Origin: Pollenia angustigena
Taxonomy: Eukaryota; Arthropoda; Insecta; Diptera; Polleniidae
Direction: 5' to 3'
Length of the DNA stretch: 64,000 bases
Assembly (NCBI GenBank): GCA_930367215.1
Contig: OV884059.1
Location: forward strand, 246,821,803-246,885,802
Shown: piece by piece, positions 11,805-22,957 of the stretch
Layout of the letters: every line of letters starts with the position of its first letter
Numbering within the stretch: position 1 is the stretch's first letter
Made by a program: the position numbers and the translations under genes
Notes under the pieces: model-generated
Seen by the model: the letters and a program-made list of their open reading frames with translations, nothing else
Database searches by the model: none
Told to the model about the DNA's origin: nothing

Positions 11805-12613
11805 GAGGCTTATTCTGAATTGCGATGCGATGTGAAAATGCATAAATGCGAACAATTGCTATTCTGTATTGCGATATTCGCAAGTTTTTTTTTAATCGCA
11901 TTTCAAATGCGAAAAGGTGACAAGTCGGTATTCTACATTGCGAAAACAAATGTCAAATTCGCAAAATTTATTCGACAACAAAATAGCATTCGCAAAGTAC
12001 AAACATGTTAGTGAAAGATAATATTTTATTTATTTATTCATCATATATGTATTTATTATTTAATTCAGGGAAGCAAGCAATAAAACCACCAAACCGCGTC
12101 AATTTGAAATAATGATAGAATATATGAATAAGCACAGCCAAATGCTCATCGGTCGGCAAATTCTTTGTGGCAAACGTTAACTGAAGAACTAAATATCAAT
12201 GGACCACCTATTAGAGAATCTGCAGGATGGAAAAAGTATGAAATATATAAACCAGTTCAAAAATATTTGACTTTAACTTAAATTTTAATAGGATTGGGCC
12301 GATTTTAAAGTACACACAAAATATTTTCTTCGTCGTCGAACCACAGTGCCACAAAATCCATTTTTATTATTTTTTTTTATTACAGAATGTCCTAAATAAA
12401 TTATTTAAACAATTTTCACAGCGAAACACAAACAATTTATTTATTTTTAATTTGATGTTTATTGACACTCACGTATATTTGATCAGCGTTGCCACAATTT
12501 GAAATAAATTGCGAATGCGATTGCGAAAGTCTAACAGAATACCAATTTTCTTTCGCATCGCATTTCATTTGCGCATCGCATTGATTTTCGCATCGCAATT
12601 CAGAATAAGCCTC
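11805..12613. mobile_element. Harbinger-like element, GAGGCTTATTC family, inner inverted copy (TSD CTG)
   Basis: 809 bp, same TIR, flanked by CTG at 11802-11804 and 12614-12616. End types are swapped relative to the outer copy, so it is inverted. The intact target (AACTGGTTTATA) is visible in its own interior near 12245-12260 on the opposite strand. Confidence 0.92.
12082..12264 (+). pseudogene. Myb/SANT-like remnant in GAGGCTTATTC element
   Basis: Two frames in succession read PRQFEIMIEYMNKHSQ, then after a one-base shift ANSLWQTLTEELNINGPPIR and ESAGWKKYEIYKP. The W..LT..LN..GPP.R....WKK pattern is that of Myb/SANT-like proteins found with Harbinger transposases. A mutated second copy is on the - strand at about 12620-12750. 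This ties the CTG-duplicating family to PIF/Harbinger. Confidence 0.6.
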
Positions 12614-13078
12614 CTGGTTTATATATTTCATGCTTTTTCCATCCTGCAGCTTCTCTAATAGGTGGTTCATTGATATTTAGTTCTTCAGTGAACGTTTGTC
12701 ACAAAGTATTTGCCGACTGACTTGCATTTGGTGCTTATTCATAAATTCTATCATTATCATTATTTGAAATTTACGCAGTTTGGTGGTCTAAATTAATTAA
12801 GTGAATTAAATAATAAATATATGATGAATAAATAAATAAAATATTATCTTTCACTAACATGTTTGTACTTTGCGAATGCTATTTTGTTGTCGAATAAATT
12901 TTGCGCATTTGACATTTGTTTTCGCAATGTAGAATACCGACTTGTCACCTTTTCGCATTTGAAATGCGATTAAAAAAAAAAACTTTGCGAATATCGCAAT
13001 ACAGAATAGCAATTGTTCGCTTTTATGCATTTTCGCATCGCATTGATTTTCGCATCGCAATTCAGAATAAGCCTCCTG

Positions 13079-13645
13079 TATAGGACTTGCGGTCAACGGC
13101 ATCACCTCCCCAGTCCGCATCGACATAACATTCAATTGGTCGACCAGTTTTATAATACTTCAGTTGCATATTTTTGGTCTTGCTTAGATATTTCAACACC
13201 CTTATTAATGCTGTAAAATGCTCCCTATGTGGATCGCAGTTCTTTTGAGAAAGTTTGGAAATAGAGTGTATGATATCAGGTCGGGTACATATACTAATGT
13301 ACATAAGCGATCCAACTAACGGCTGATATTCAACTTGATCAACCCTTTCACAATTTTCGTTACTGCATGCAACCTGAAAATTAGGCTCTAAAGGTGTTGC
13401 TACTGACCGACAGCTATCCATATTATATCGCCTTAATAGTTGTTCTATATTTGATCTTTGACTTATTGCAATTGAGCCCGTTGGTCCATCTCTTTCTATC
13501 TCGATATTCAAAAAATGACTTACTGGCCCTTTGTCGACAACTTCAACTCTTTTAGCGATTTCAGTCTTAATAGACTTCATATCATTTATATCAGAACACG
13601 CAATCAAGATGTCATCTACATATACAGCGATTATGTTTATCTTAT
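13079..13645 (-). pseudogene. Copia RT C-terminal part and RNase H start
   Basis: Begins at the YVDD box (YVDDILIACSD across 13595-13627), then the Copia thumb and RNase H start (KRVEVVDKGPVSHFLNIEIE, RPDIIHSISKLSQKNC, ECYVDADWGGD, DRKSYTG). It is out of frame with the upstream RT segment because of a stop and shift near 13645. It ends at the CTG insertion site. Confidence 0.9.
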
Positions 13646-13646
13646 T

Positions 13647-14567
13647 TTAAATTTTTCTAACATACAGACATGGCTCACTTTCACACGCATAAAATCCAAT
13701 TTCGTTTAAAATGAGGTTCAACTTACGGTTCCACTGACGGCCAGATTGTTTGAGGCCGTACAATGCCTTCTTCAACTTCAACACGTGGTGTGGTCGTCTT
13801 TCATCGATAAATTTTTTGGGCTGCGTGATGTAAACGTCATCTTCCAATTCACTGTTGAGATATGCTGTCGAAACATCCATCTGGTGTAGGTGTAACTCAT
13901 ACTCTGCTGCAAATGCAAATACCATTCTTATAGTCTCATACCTTACGACCGGTGAAAACGTTTCCTCGTAATTAACGCCATAAATCTGAGCACACCCTTT
14001 CGCCACCAACCTAGCTTTAAATCGTTGAACGACACCTTGCTTATTTCTTTTAAGTGGAAACACCCAACGACAACCGATTGCCTTTTGTTCACGAGGAAGC
14101 TCAACCAGTTCCCATGTTTTGTTTTTCATGAGCGCCTCGTATTCACTCTCCATTGCATTCCACCAAAAACTCGAATATTTATTCGATAGAGCATCTTCAA
14201 CGGTTTCGGGAATATCAATGTTTTCAGAACACATCAAATTAATGGTGTTGTATATTTTTCTAGGTCTACCTGGTGCGCCTGTACGAATAATTTTTGGCCT
14301 TCCAGATCTCTTTTTTTCTGGAACTTCTTTAAAGCCATAAAATTCATCTGCTGATTCATAATCACTTTCATTTTCCGTATTCACTTCGACATTTCGTATT
14401 ATTTCTTGTTCATTATTTTGTTGTTCGACACTTTTTTGCAGCAGTTCAATGTCAACAAATTCCTTTGGCTCTGTCTCTATAAAATAAACGTCTCTGCTTA
14501 TGATTACTTTACCGGTAGCATTTTCATATAATCGATAAGCTTTTGAAATATCCGAATATCCGACCAC
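13647..14567 (-). pseudogene. Copia integrase tail and RT N-terminal part
   Basis: Contains the integrase-RT spacer, then RVT_2 motifs: WELVELPREQKAIGCRWVFP, FKARLVAKGCAQ, ETFSPVVRYETIRMVFAFAA, HQMDVSTAYLNSELEDDVYI, LKKALYGLKQSGRQW. Ends in a premature stop just before the YVDD box. Confidence 0.92.
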
Positions 14568-15379
14568 AATGTATTCCTTACCCTTCGGTTTAAACTTTGT
14601 TGTTTCTTGACGAGAGCTATAGCTATTGAGCCAAACGTTTTTAAATGCTTCACTACTGGCATACGCTTAAACCAAACCTCGTACGTCGTTACGTCGCCTA
14701 AGGCTGCTGTGGGGCAGCGGTTCCTCAAATACGCAGCTGTATAAATGGCTTCTGCCCAAAGACTTTCTTTAACGCCTCCATCGACCAGCATGCATCTTGC
14801 CATCTCAACTAACGTGCGGTTGAATCTTTCCGCAACGCCGTTTTGTTGTGGAGTATAGGGAACGGTCAACTGACGAACAATTCCATTTTCTTTCAGGTAG
14901 TTATCAAAAGCTCCATTTACAAACTCCGTACCGTTGTCGCTGCGCAATATTTTAATTTTCCGATCAATCTGACGCTCAACCATAGATTTGAATTCTTTAA
15001 ATTTCTCGAACACCTCAGATTTATTTTTTAGAAAATAAACAAAAACATATCGACTTTTATCATCGATAAACGTTAGCATGTATTTTGCACCGCCACTGGA
15101 TGTTGTGTTCATAGGGCCGCAAACGTCAGTATGTATAATTTCCAACAACTCATTGGCTCTATTCTCCGAATGTTTAAATGGTCTGACACTGCATTTGCAT
15201 TGCAAGCAAATATTACAGCTTAAGTTATCAGGAATATTTAGTTTCATGCCACAAACCATTTCCTTATTTTTTAGTTGTCGCAAGCTGGCAAAATTTATGT
15301 GACCAAAACGTTTATGCCATCTCAACGCCTCCTCAGTAGTTTCACATGAAAAAAAAACATTCATTATTCTTTGCACCAT
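14504..15379 (-). pseudogene. Copia GAG-pre-integrase and integrase core
   Basis: HxxxxH...CxxC zinc-binding (RWHKRFGHINFASLRQL ... CNICLQCKC), then the integrase core with catalytic D (HTDVCGPM), D (LRSDNGTEFVN) and E (QNGVAERFNRTL). The C-terminal end shifts frame at about 14610 into the next segment. Confidence 0.92.
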
Positions 15380-16556
15380 ATAAAAATAAACCGCCGACTC
15401 TCTTAGCTGTTAACCAAACCTTACCGTCTTTTTTAATTAAAGCTTCTGTGTCGTTAAAAATGACAGTACAACCATTGCTTACAGCCATACCAACCGAAAT
15501 AAAATTACATTGCAAACACGAAACATAAAGCACACCTTTCAATGTTATATCAAATTCCTTTATGTAAACTAGCCCTTTTCCTTCGGTTTGTATTTTGTTA
15601 CCACCAGCAAGCATTATTTCTTCTTTATGTTCTACAAATTCTTCAAACATGTTACGGTCGCAACACAAATGCGACGAAGCTCCGCTGTCGACGCACCAAA
15701 TGCTCTGTCGCAGTACACCCTCATTTGATATTGAGAAAGCACGATGTGTTTGATCATCTTTCTGCTCTGCCTTTGAACCTTTTTCCCTACATTGCGCCGC
15801 ATAGTGACCATTTTTGCCGCACGCAAAACATTTAAAATTTGATTTTTTTCGAGAACTGTTGTTGGCATTGTTGTTGTTTTTGTTATAACTGTTTCGTTGA
15901 TTGTGCTTTTTCTCTTTATTCTCTCTCGCCATAAAAACTTGCACGCTATTTTCTGCACTTGTTGTTATATTGTTGTTTGCTTTTCTACGTTCACCTTCTT
16001 CAATTAATTTCACCTTAAGTGTAGATAATTTTGGAAGGTCGTCCCTTGCTTCAAGAGCCACTACCAGGTTTTCATAAGACCTTGGTAGGCTAGCGAGTAA
16101 CATAATTACGTATAACTCCTCCTGAAGGGTGACACCAGTTTCTGCCAATTTGTCAACAATTGAGCCAAAGTTACATATGTATTGTTGAACACATTCATCC
16201 TCTGACATACTGGTTTGTAGGAGCTGTTTAAACAATGTCACCTTACGTACGGGTCCTTTTGGACGGTGTACCTCCTTTAGTGCTCTCCAGGTATCACTAG
16301 ACGTTACACAATTCTTTATGTGGGCTATTTGCATTGGGGTTGAACACAATATTATTGTAGCCGTTGCCTTCTCATCTTTTGCAATCCATTCTGCTACTTC
16401 AGCACCGTTTGCACCACTTGACTCAGGCTTTGTCAAGCTTCCTGACACAACCGACCACAAATCCTGGTGAATAAGCACACTTTTTACTTGAAGACTCCAG
16501 GAATCATAATTCGTGTCATCCAGCTTTGGTATGTTAAACATAGAGGCCATTTTCAC
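15342..16556 (-). pseudogene. Copia gag and protease
   Basis: 404 residues from ATG at 16556: Gag with FNIPKLDDTNYDSWSLQVKS start, zinc knuckle CFACGKNGHYAAQC near residue 240, and aspartic protease motif WCVDSGASSHLC near residue 288. The open frame ends in a T9 tract; with eight T it would enter the integrase frame, so the break is a one-base homopolymer length change. Confidence 0.93.
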
Positions 16557-16597
16557 TCAATTAATTATTTCAGTTCGCAACCAACAAATTTTCTAAA

Positions 16598-16615
16598 GGT
16601 ACTGGGCACATAACC
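16598..16615 (-). promoter_or_regulatory. Copia primer-binding site (initiator tRNA-Met fragment type)
   Basis: Directly inside the 5' LTR the - strand reads GGTTATGTGCCCAGTACC, close to the GGTTATGGGCCCAGTCC used by Drosophila copia, which pairs with an internal fragment of initiator tRNA-Met. Confidence 0.75.
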
Positions 16616-16828
16616 TGTTAGAATTTAATCCTCTTGTTGAATAAAAAGACAATACTTCTTTACAGTTCAAACGTTTATTGATGAGTGAGTTCATTTCAGT
16701 TAGATTCAAAAAACATAAGTATGTATAGTACAAAAAGAATATAAAAAGCAAAAGAAGAAAAAACATAGTAGTAAAATATTAGCATTGTAAAACAGAGTTG
16801 CATTGTATATGCACATTACATCTCAACA
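16616..16828 (-). repeat. Copia 5' LTR
   Basis: 213 bp TG...CA, one visible difference from the partner LTR; followed by TATTG. Confidence 0.95.
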
Positions 16829-16974
16829 TATTGTAATTTCGATCGATATCGAATGCCTTAATTTGTCCCCTGACTTTGTCTCCGTAGGTTAAACTTTAAC
16901 CAATGAAATCTGCCGCTTTATTCTGCTAGATTAGCCCTCATCAAGCTGCTAACTCAAAAGAGCCGAAGAACTCG

Positions 16975-17061
16975 GGCCAAATTACCGCTTTCGATATCGA
17001 TCGAAATTACAATAAAATTTTAATGGGAATTTCGATCGATATCGAATGCCGTAATTAGGCC
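16975..17061. repeat. 87-bp palindromic mini-element, CGATATCGATCG family
   Basis: GGCCAAATTACCGCTTTCGA... facing ...TCGAATGCCGTAATTAGGCC, with CGATATCGATCGAAATT arms about 20 bp apart. Same family as the element split by Copia. Confidence 0.65.
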
Positions 17062-18478
17062 ACTGTGCACAACATTTCAGTTATTTTCAACATAATTACT
17101 GGCGACGTATGCTTGGTTTCTTAGCAATATAGCATTCAATGTTCCTCAACGCCATTCACGTTATTTGGGTCCTTTATCAGTTACATTTTTAGAGCCAATT
17201 ATGCTAATTCTGATACGTTGAGAAGTTGAATAAATTTTATTATGAATAATAATTCCCCGGGAGTTTTTCCCTTCTCAAATTTTTGCTATTTTAATTCAAT
17301 TCAAGCACAGCCGCGAATAACGTTGTGAAAGCCACTTTTTGCAAAAACTGCTTTTTTGCAGATAACCGTTAACATTATTCCCGTACACTGTTTAAACCTC
17401 AAATCACCTAAAATTATGCACCTTAAAGCCTTTAAAAGGGACATACAAAGAGCCAGCTAGTGAAAGAACGTTGTAAGTTACTTAAAAATTATACAAAGTA
17501 AATGGTTTTAAACGTGGAATAACATTTTAAAAGCCACCAGTCATAATGCTTTGCGTAGTGGAAGAACGTTTAAAATATCGTGATTGTGGATATGAAACGT
17601 TTTTCCACTAAAAAAAAAGTTATAAACTGTAAATTTGAATGTAATTTAAGTTTTAAATTTGTTGATATTTTGCATACAAATTTTTATTATCATAATTTAT
17701 AATAATCTAAAAAAAAAAATAATAATCTTGCCTGTTAAAAACGTCTTTTTGCTCTCCTAAAAAAAATTATTTTGTAACTTGTGCTTCAATTGTAAAAATG
17801 GGGAAATGGAAAAAACTCCTGGGGAAGTGTTATTCATAATTCTGCTGATTGACTTTCTTTTTGCCCTAATGCCAATTATTAATCTATTGAAAACCATAAT
17901 TTTTTTAGTTAGAATTAGGAATGTAACGATATGCCTTTTTGCAGATACAATACACATACGGATATTGAATTTGAATAAGGTTTTCAAAAACAAGAAATAA
18001 AGTTTGAGTTCATGATAAAATTACAAATAAAAAATTTTTTTACAAAAATAAGAGCGTAAGAATTTAATTATTAACATTTTAACCATTAACAAAAACTACC
18101 GGACAAAAAATAAAATATCTATTATTTTATTATTAAATTCATTTTTTTTTTGTTTTTTGCAGTGACTAAAACAAAAATAAAACGTAAACAATGAGAAAGG
18201 TGGTGCGATTATTTGTATTGTTTTTTCTCATGAGCGCAAAATTTAAGAACAATATTGAAACATTCCGAGAAAAAACGTTTGGTAATTGATTTACTCATTA
18301 AAATTGACAATGTACTATACTCTAGCTACTAGAGCGATATATAAGCACAAAGCTAGTTTACACTATCTCACAAGTCTTACGTATTCCATAATAATGAGTT
18401 TTGTTGCGACTGTCAAAAAATCTAATTTGACTTTTTTGCCACGCCCCAAAATACAGCACTTTTGGTTTTATATATGTA
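17062..18478. other. No supported feature
   Basis: AT-rich. Overlapping ORFs on both strands at 17757-18000 share the same DNA and have no domain or codon signal; I do not call them genes. Confidence 0.4.
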
Positions 18479-18733
18479 ACGCTGCCATTTTAGGTCTGAT
18501 CTCATCATATCGCATATCGTTGTTCATGGCTTGACAGTGGCTTTATTTTTGCCTTTGATGACTTTTTAATCCGAGCTCAAACTATGGACGCCACTTATGC
18601 TATCTCGGATCCCTCCCCCAAATGCCAAATTTTTTTCACGTGCCAAGAAAGCCCTGCTTTTAATTAAGCCACTGTCCAGCCATGAACAACGATATGCGAT
18701 ATGATTAGATCGGACTTTAAATAGCAGCGCCAC
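18479..18733. repeat. Inverted repeat, about 65-bp arms
   Basis: 18492-18543 (CATCATATCGCATATCGTTG, TTCATGGCTTGACAGTGGCT) is the near complement of 18666-18718, enclosing about 120 bases. The flanks continue to pair weakly (CGCTGCCATTT). Confidence 0.7.
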
Positions 18734-18784
18734 ATGGAAGAAGAGACGACAACCGGATTTGAACTTCGTTTTGCATAAGGACCA

Positions 18785-19640
18785 AGAATATATATACTTT
18801 ATAGGGTGTAGGACCTTCGGTGAAGGGTATAAAAAACAAACTTAATTATAAGAAAGAGTAATTTTTGGGATTTCAGTATTTTGGTCATAACTCTGCTATT
18901 TCTAAACCGATTTGACAGATTTATATACCGACGTGTTAAAGAAGAAATTTGCCGGTTATTTTGGCTATAAAATTTGGACTCGGGAAGATCTATGGTTCCT
19001 GAAAATGGGTATTTTTCAAAAAAAAATTAATATTTTGGTCATAACTTTTTCGTATCTGAACCGATTTTCCCGAGTTTTTCTATTTCTATTAAAAATTTCC
19101 GATCTTCTGATATATAAGGCGTAACCATAGGTCATATTACAGTCAACAAATTCAGGTTCTTATACAACTTTTAATACTTTTTGTATGAGAGGTACCACGC
19201 CTACTTCTCCAATCCCGCCCACATTTTGTAGGATGGTGTATATTTATAACCTAAATGTTTGTACCTAATTTTAAAGCTTTGGCTCTTGCCGTTCTCCAGA
19301 TATACAGTAAAAAGTAATAAAAATACAACAACCACAAGGGATTTTTGGAAAAAATTAGAGGTAGTCGTGGTTTTTTGCTCATATCTCAGAATTTTTTGGA
19401 CCGATCTAGCTGAATTTCAATAGCAAAATTATAAAAGATACCCTAACCAAGCCCCCATCATATCTGAGGGCTTCTCAAAACCCATTTCAACAGACAGACG
19501 GACAACTGGATTTGATCTTCGCTTTTCATTAGGACCCAGAATATATATACTTTACAGGTTGTAGGATCAATATTGTAGAAATAACAAACGGAATGACAAA
19601 GTTGTATATACCCTTTTACCTTCGGTGAAGGGTATACCAA
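18785..19640. repeat. Diverged dispersed repeat blocks
   Basis: AGAATATATATACTTTA with the nearby CCTTCGGTGAAGGGTATA phrase occurs at about 18787-18830 and 19520-19635, and a third AGAATATATAT block at 21090. TATTTTGGTCATAACT...GAACCGATTT-like units repeat at 18872 and 19032. Old noncoding repeat; family not identified. Confidence 0.5.
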
Positions 19641-19699
19641 GTTAGAGTGCTATATTCGGCTGTGCCGAATCTTTGATACCCTCCACCGACAGTTCTAAT

Positions 19700-20202
19700 C
19701 ACCCCTATCGCAAACAACTACTCCCATGAAAATATTCCCATATTTTTTTATTTCGTATTGTGAATGATTCCCATAACAAATTTTTTGGGAATGAATTCCC
19801 AAACTTAAAAAATTTGGCATCGCCATTTTTTTAATAAATAAATTCCCAACAAGCGTTGATGTGAACGAGAAGGGAACTTGTAAATTTTAATTTGTTTTCT
19901 AAAGTAGGACTAAATTAAATTACTTTTTCCTTTTATTGAAGGAGTGTACATAAAGAAAATGAAGATAAACACTATTCATTATTTATTTTATCATATTTTT
20001 ATTAATATTTAATTTTGTATTTTTTTCACAATACAGGCAGTGACAAGTTACTCACAATAGAGACTTTTGTTTACAAAGCACTGACAAATAATTCACAATA
20101 GAAATTTTTACTCCCAAAATATTTGCGATACCGATTTGTTGGGGATGGGAATTTAGGTTTGATCCCATGTATCATATTCCCATAACATTCGCGATAGGGG
20201 TG
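19700..20202. mobile_element. MITE with CACCCCTATCGC termini
   Basis: TIR CACCCCTATCGCAAA / complement, flanked by AAT at 19697-19699 and 20203-20205. Interior repeats of TTCCCA. The termini resemble the CCCCTATTGCGG and GGCCCCTATTATGA Harbinger-like families in this window. Confidence 0.75.
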
Positions 20203-20205
20203 AAT

Positions 20206-21229
20206 GTTTTAGGAGTATTATCTGTATGATGTCTCTTTTACTATTATTATCTTTATAAAAACAGACATCTGCATTAAAATTGGTTGCGGTTTAAACCTAT
20301 ATTAAATTATTGAACGACAATCAGGAAGTTTAATGCTTTTTTTTAACAATTTTAACTAGCTTGAGTAAAATATCATGATTCGTAACAGTTTAAGCCAAAC
20401 CTAAATGATTTTCAGGAGGGCAATTTATTGAAGCCATAGTAAGCTATGAATAATCATACCTTAATTCTGCAAAGTGATTTCTGGTATTAAAAAACATAAA
20501 TTTCAATACAGCGGTGCAATTTGTTTTAGCGTTTGCAGTGAATTTCAGAAGGCTGCTAAAATGGGATCTAAGGTATATTATGGACCGTATATCACGAAAT
20601 TGCATAACATTTTTTCTGGCCATATGAAGCTAAGCTGGAAGAAATTTTACCGCAATATCTATATCTGCTACGGTTTTAGGCGTATTTAATTATTTTATCA
20701 GAGTGGGATTTATATGTGCCTAGGGTAAATTATGGACCGATCTTCACGAAATTTTACAGTATTTTTCTAGTCCTATAAAACTTTGAGTACCAAATTTTGT
20801 TATGATAGCATTATAAATTGTGGTCTTAGGCGGACTTAACTCTTTTACGGAAGTAGGGTTTATATGGACCGATCTTCACAAAACTTTACACTGCTATTTC
20901 TAGACCTATTTAACTGGGACGTGCCAAAAATGTTATCATAGCATTGTTAATTAGGGTTTTAGGCGTACTATACTGTTTTCCGGGAGTAGGGCTGACAACA
21001 AATTTGTTTATTTCTTTTGAGTTTTTCAAAAGTGAGCGTGTTTTCAACAGACGGACCTTGCTAAATCGACTAAGAATTACTCAAGGACCCAGAATATATA
21101 TCCCTCATTTGCTGCAAGACCGGCATAATTCAAAAAATTAAATTTTGAAGTTAATGATGAGGAATTGTTCGCTTTGTTTTTTCTTTATATTTCATATTAA
21201 ATTCATCTTTATATCTTCTTGAAGAGAAC
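20206..21229. repeat. Degenerate tandem blocks, no gene
   Basis: From about 20560 units resembling GGACCGATCTTCACGAAATT ... AAACTT ... GTTATGATAGCATT ... TTTTAGGCG recur three to four times at roughly 120-140-base spacing. Short ORFs here are incidental. Confidence 0.45.
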
Positions 21230-22740
21230 GTTTTTTTTCTTTTTGTTTTATTTATTTATTGAATCTTCATAAAATATTTGAACTAACAATTATTTATCAA
21301 ATCTTAATCTAGTAATTCTTAGGTCCTGCCAATGCCAGACGACAGCACCCCAAAAAAAGGGTTCACATTGGTGTTAAACGCTCTTCTGATCGGATAAGTG
21401 CTGCAGTGTCACTTCTCCTTAAGCGACTGTGCCCACCATCATTTAAAATATTTCGAGCTAATGGGTTTGGGTGCGATTCGAGCCTTTTAAAGTATTTAAT
21501 TGAATATTTTGTGATCATCGATTTTACTGATGGTACATCGAGGTCTTTGTGAATGGTCGAGTTTTTTACGTACCAGGGAGCGGACGCCTTTGTATTTTCT
21601 CTATGTTGGAAGCCGAGGCAGTGCCCCATAACTGGATACTATAGCACCATATTGGCTTTAAGATAGAGTTGTAAATAAGGAGTCTACAATTTAGACTTAG
21701 GGTCGAATTTCTTCCAATGAGCCAATTTATTTGAACTGCTTTTAGTTTCATTTGAGTTAACTTTGCCTCTATATGGCATTTCCACGTTAAACGTCGATCT
21801 AAATGTATACCGAGATATTTTACATTCGAATGTTGTGGTATTATTTGGTTATTGATTTTAATAGGGGGACATGATTCTCTACGCAAAGTAAATGTTATAT
21901 GTATGCATTTTTGTACGTTCACCTTTATTGTCCATTGTTTTAACCATTTTTCCAATTGATATATATGGTCCTGTAGGTATCTAGATGCTTCGTAGCGATT
22001 GTCGTGGATGCTTAGAAATGCTGTGTCCTCAGCAAAAGTTGATGTGTGGGTGTAGTTGTTGGTTGGCAGGTCTTAAGTATATACATATGTATTAAATACA
22101 ATATTGGCCCTAAATTACTTCCTTTTGAAGTTGAACTTAAAAAATCTCGTTCTTTTATAACAAACTTTCGACCGACTAAGTAACTTTCTAACAGTTTATG
22201 TGTGTTTACGGGTAAATTAAGCTTCAATTTATGTATTAAGCCTTTATCGAAAGCTTGAGAAACATCAATGAGAGAGAACAATATTTTTTTTTTTTTAAGT
22301 TTTTCTAATGGCGTTTACTAGTCTACGTGTTTGTTCGATTGTGCTATGTTTCTTTCTAAATGATGAAACAGAACTGGGGCTGAACGATGTTTTTCATACA
22401 GTTTGACATAAAATTATGCCAGAGAATGCGGTCGAGAAATAAAATCAATTTTATTTTGAAGACGTTTTTTCTAATACTCTCACATAATTACAATTATTCT
22501 CTTAACAATGCTACCATACTTTCATTCAATTTCATACATTTTGTAAACAAAGAAAAATAAGAACAAAAGAAAATGAAAGAAATGAGAGAGAATTTGAAGT
22601 TACTGCCGACGTTTTAATTATGGGCTTTAAAATTTTTGCCTGAAGTTGAAGACTCAGTTCTGTTTCATCATTAAATCAGAAGTGGGCACAACTAAAACTG
22701 TGCTTGTATTGATGCTTATTAGTATTAGTGAGATGGCAGA
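21230..22740 (-). pseudogene. Jockey-type LINE reverse transcriptase fragment
   Basis: Frame-broken pieces in the order expected on the - strand: FRKKHSTIEQTRRLVNAIRK (about 22300-22355), DVSQAFD and GxNLGPILYL (22012-22281), FAEDTA region, then KVNVQKCIHITFTLRR, SNVKYLGIHLDRRLTWKCHI, LIYNSILKPIWCYSIQLWGT and a C-terminal tail. The catalytic YADD is changed to AED. The A-rich 3' end is at about 21230-21260. Split by a MITE at 22360-22671. Confidence 0.85.
22360..22671. mobile_element. Harbinger-like MITE in the LINE, ATGATGAAACAG termini
   Basis: TIR ATGATGAAACAGAACTG / complement, flanked by TAA (22357-22359 and 22672-22674). LINE coding similarity continues across the site when the insert is ignored. 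Confidence 0.78.
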
Positions 22741-22744
22741 AGTA

Positions 22745-22957
22745 CCCACCAAACACAAAGCCAAGCATTTGAAATAAATGGTGCATTATATTTCCTTATT
22801 TTATATTTTACGCATTTGAAGTAATATAAAACATTTTTTAATAGTTTAAATTATAGAGATTTACAGTTCACAGAAAAAAGTAACAGTAAAAACAGTACAG
22901 TAAATTATTTTTCGCATGACATCATTTATTTAAAATGAAACACGTGTGTTTGCTGGG
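22745..22957. mobile_element. MITE, CCCACCAAACACA / CCCAGCAAACACA termini, TSD TA
   Basis: Left CCCACCAAACACAAAG, right TGTGTTTGCTGGG, flanked by TA at 22743-22744 and 22958-22959. A related element probably spans 23152-23472 (CCAGCAAACACAAAA ... TTTGTTTGCTGG), less certain. Confidence 0.65.

Larger units (their letters stand above)
11445..13075. mobile_element. Harbinger-like element, GAGGCTTATTC family, outer copy (TSD CTG)
   Basis: TIR GAGGCTTATTCTGAATTGCG on the left and its complement on the right, flanked by CTG at 11442-11444 and 13076-13078. The Copia frame continues if the insert and one CTG are removed, proving the 3-bp duplication. Subterminal GCGATGCG / CGCAAATG blocks repeat many times. 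Own length without the inner copy is 819 bp. Confidence 0.92.
10771..16828 (-). mobile_element. Copia (Ty1) LTR retrotransposon, nearly complete but frame-broken
   Basis: 213-bp LTRs at 10771-10983 and 16616-16828 (TG...CA), differing by eye at one base; 5-bp TSD TATTG at 10766-10770 and 16829-16833. Transcribed on the - strand: gag and protease, integrase, RT, RNase H in the Copia order. The purine tract GAGGAGAAG (10984-10992) abuts the 3' LTR. The reading frame is broken at about 15355 (T9 run), about 14610 and about 13645, and RNase H is split by a DNA transposon at 11445-13075. LTR similarity implies recent insertion. Confidence 0.95.
10716..16870. repeat. About 100-bp palindromic mini-element split by the Copia insertion
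   Basis: Left half GGGGGGCAAACTACG...CATTCGATATCGATCGAAA; right half (16834-16870) TTTCGATCGATATCGAATGC...AATTTGTCCCC. Joining across the TATTG duplication gives one palindrome. Related elements at 16975-17061 and 9092 support the family. Confidence 0.65.

Noticed and set aside
17757..18000. Overlapping ORFs on both strands
   Set aside because: Both hydrophobic from AT-rich DNA, no domain, no start context or neighbours supporting a gene.
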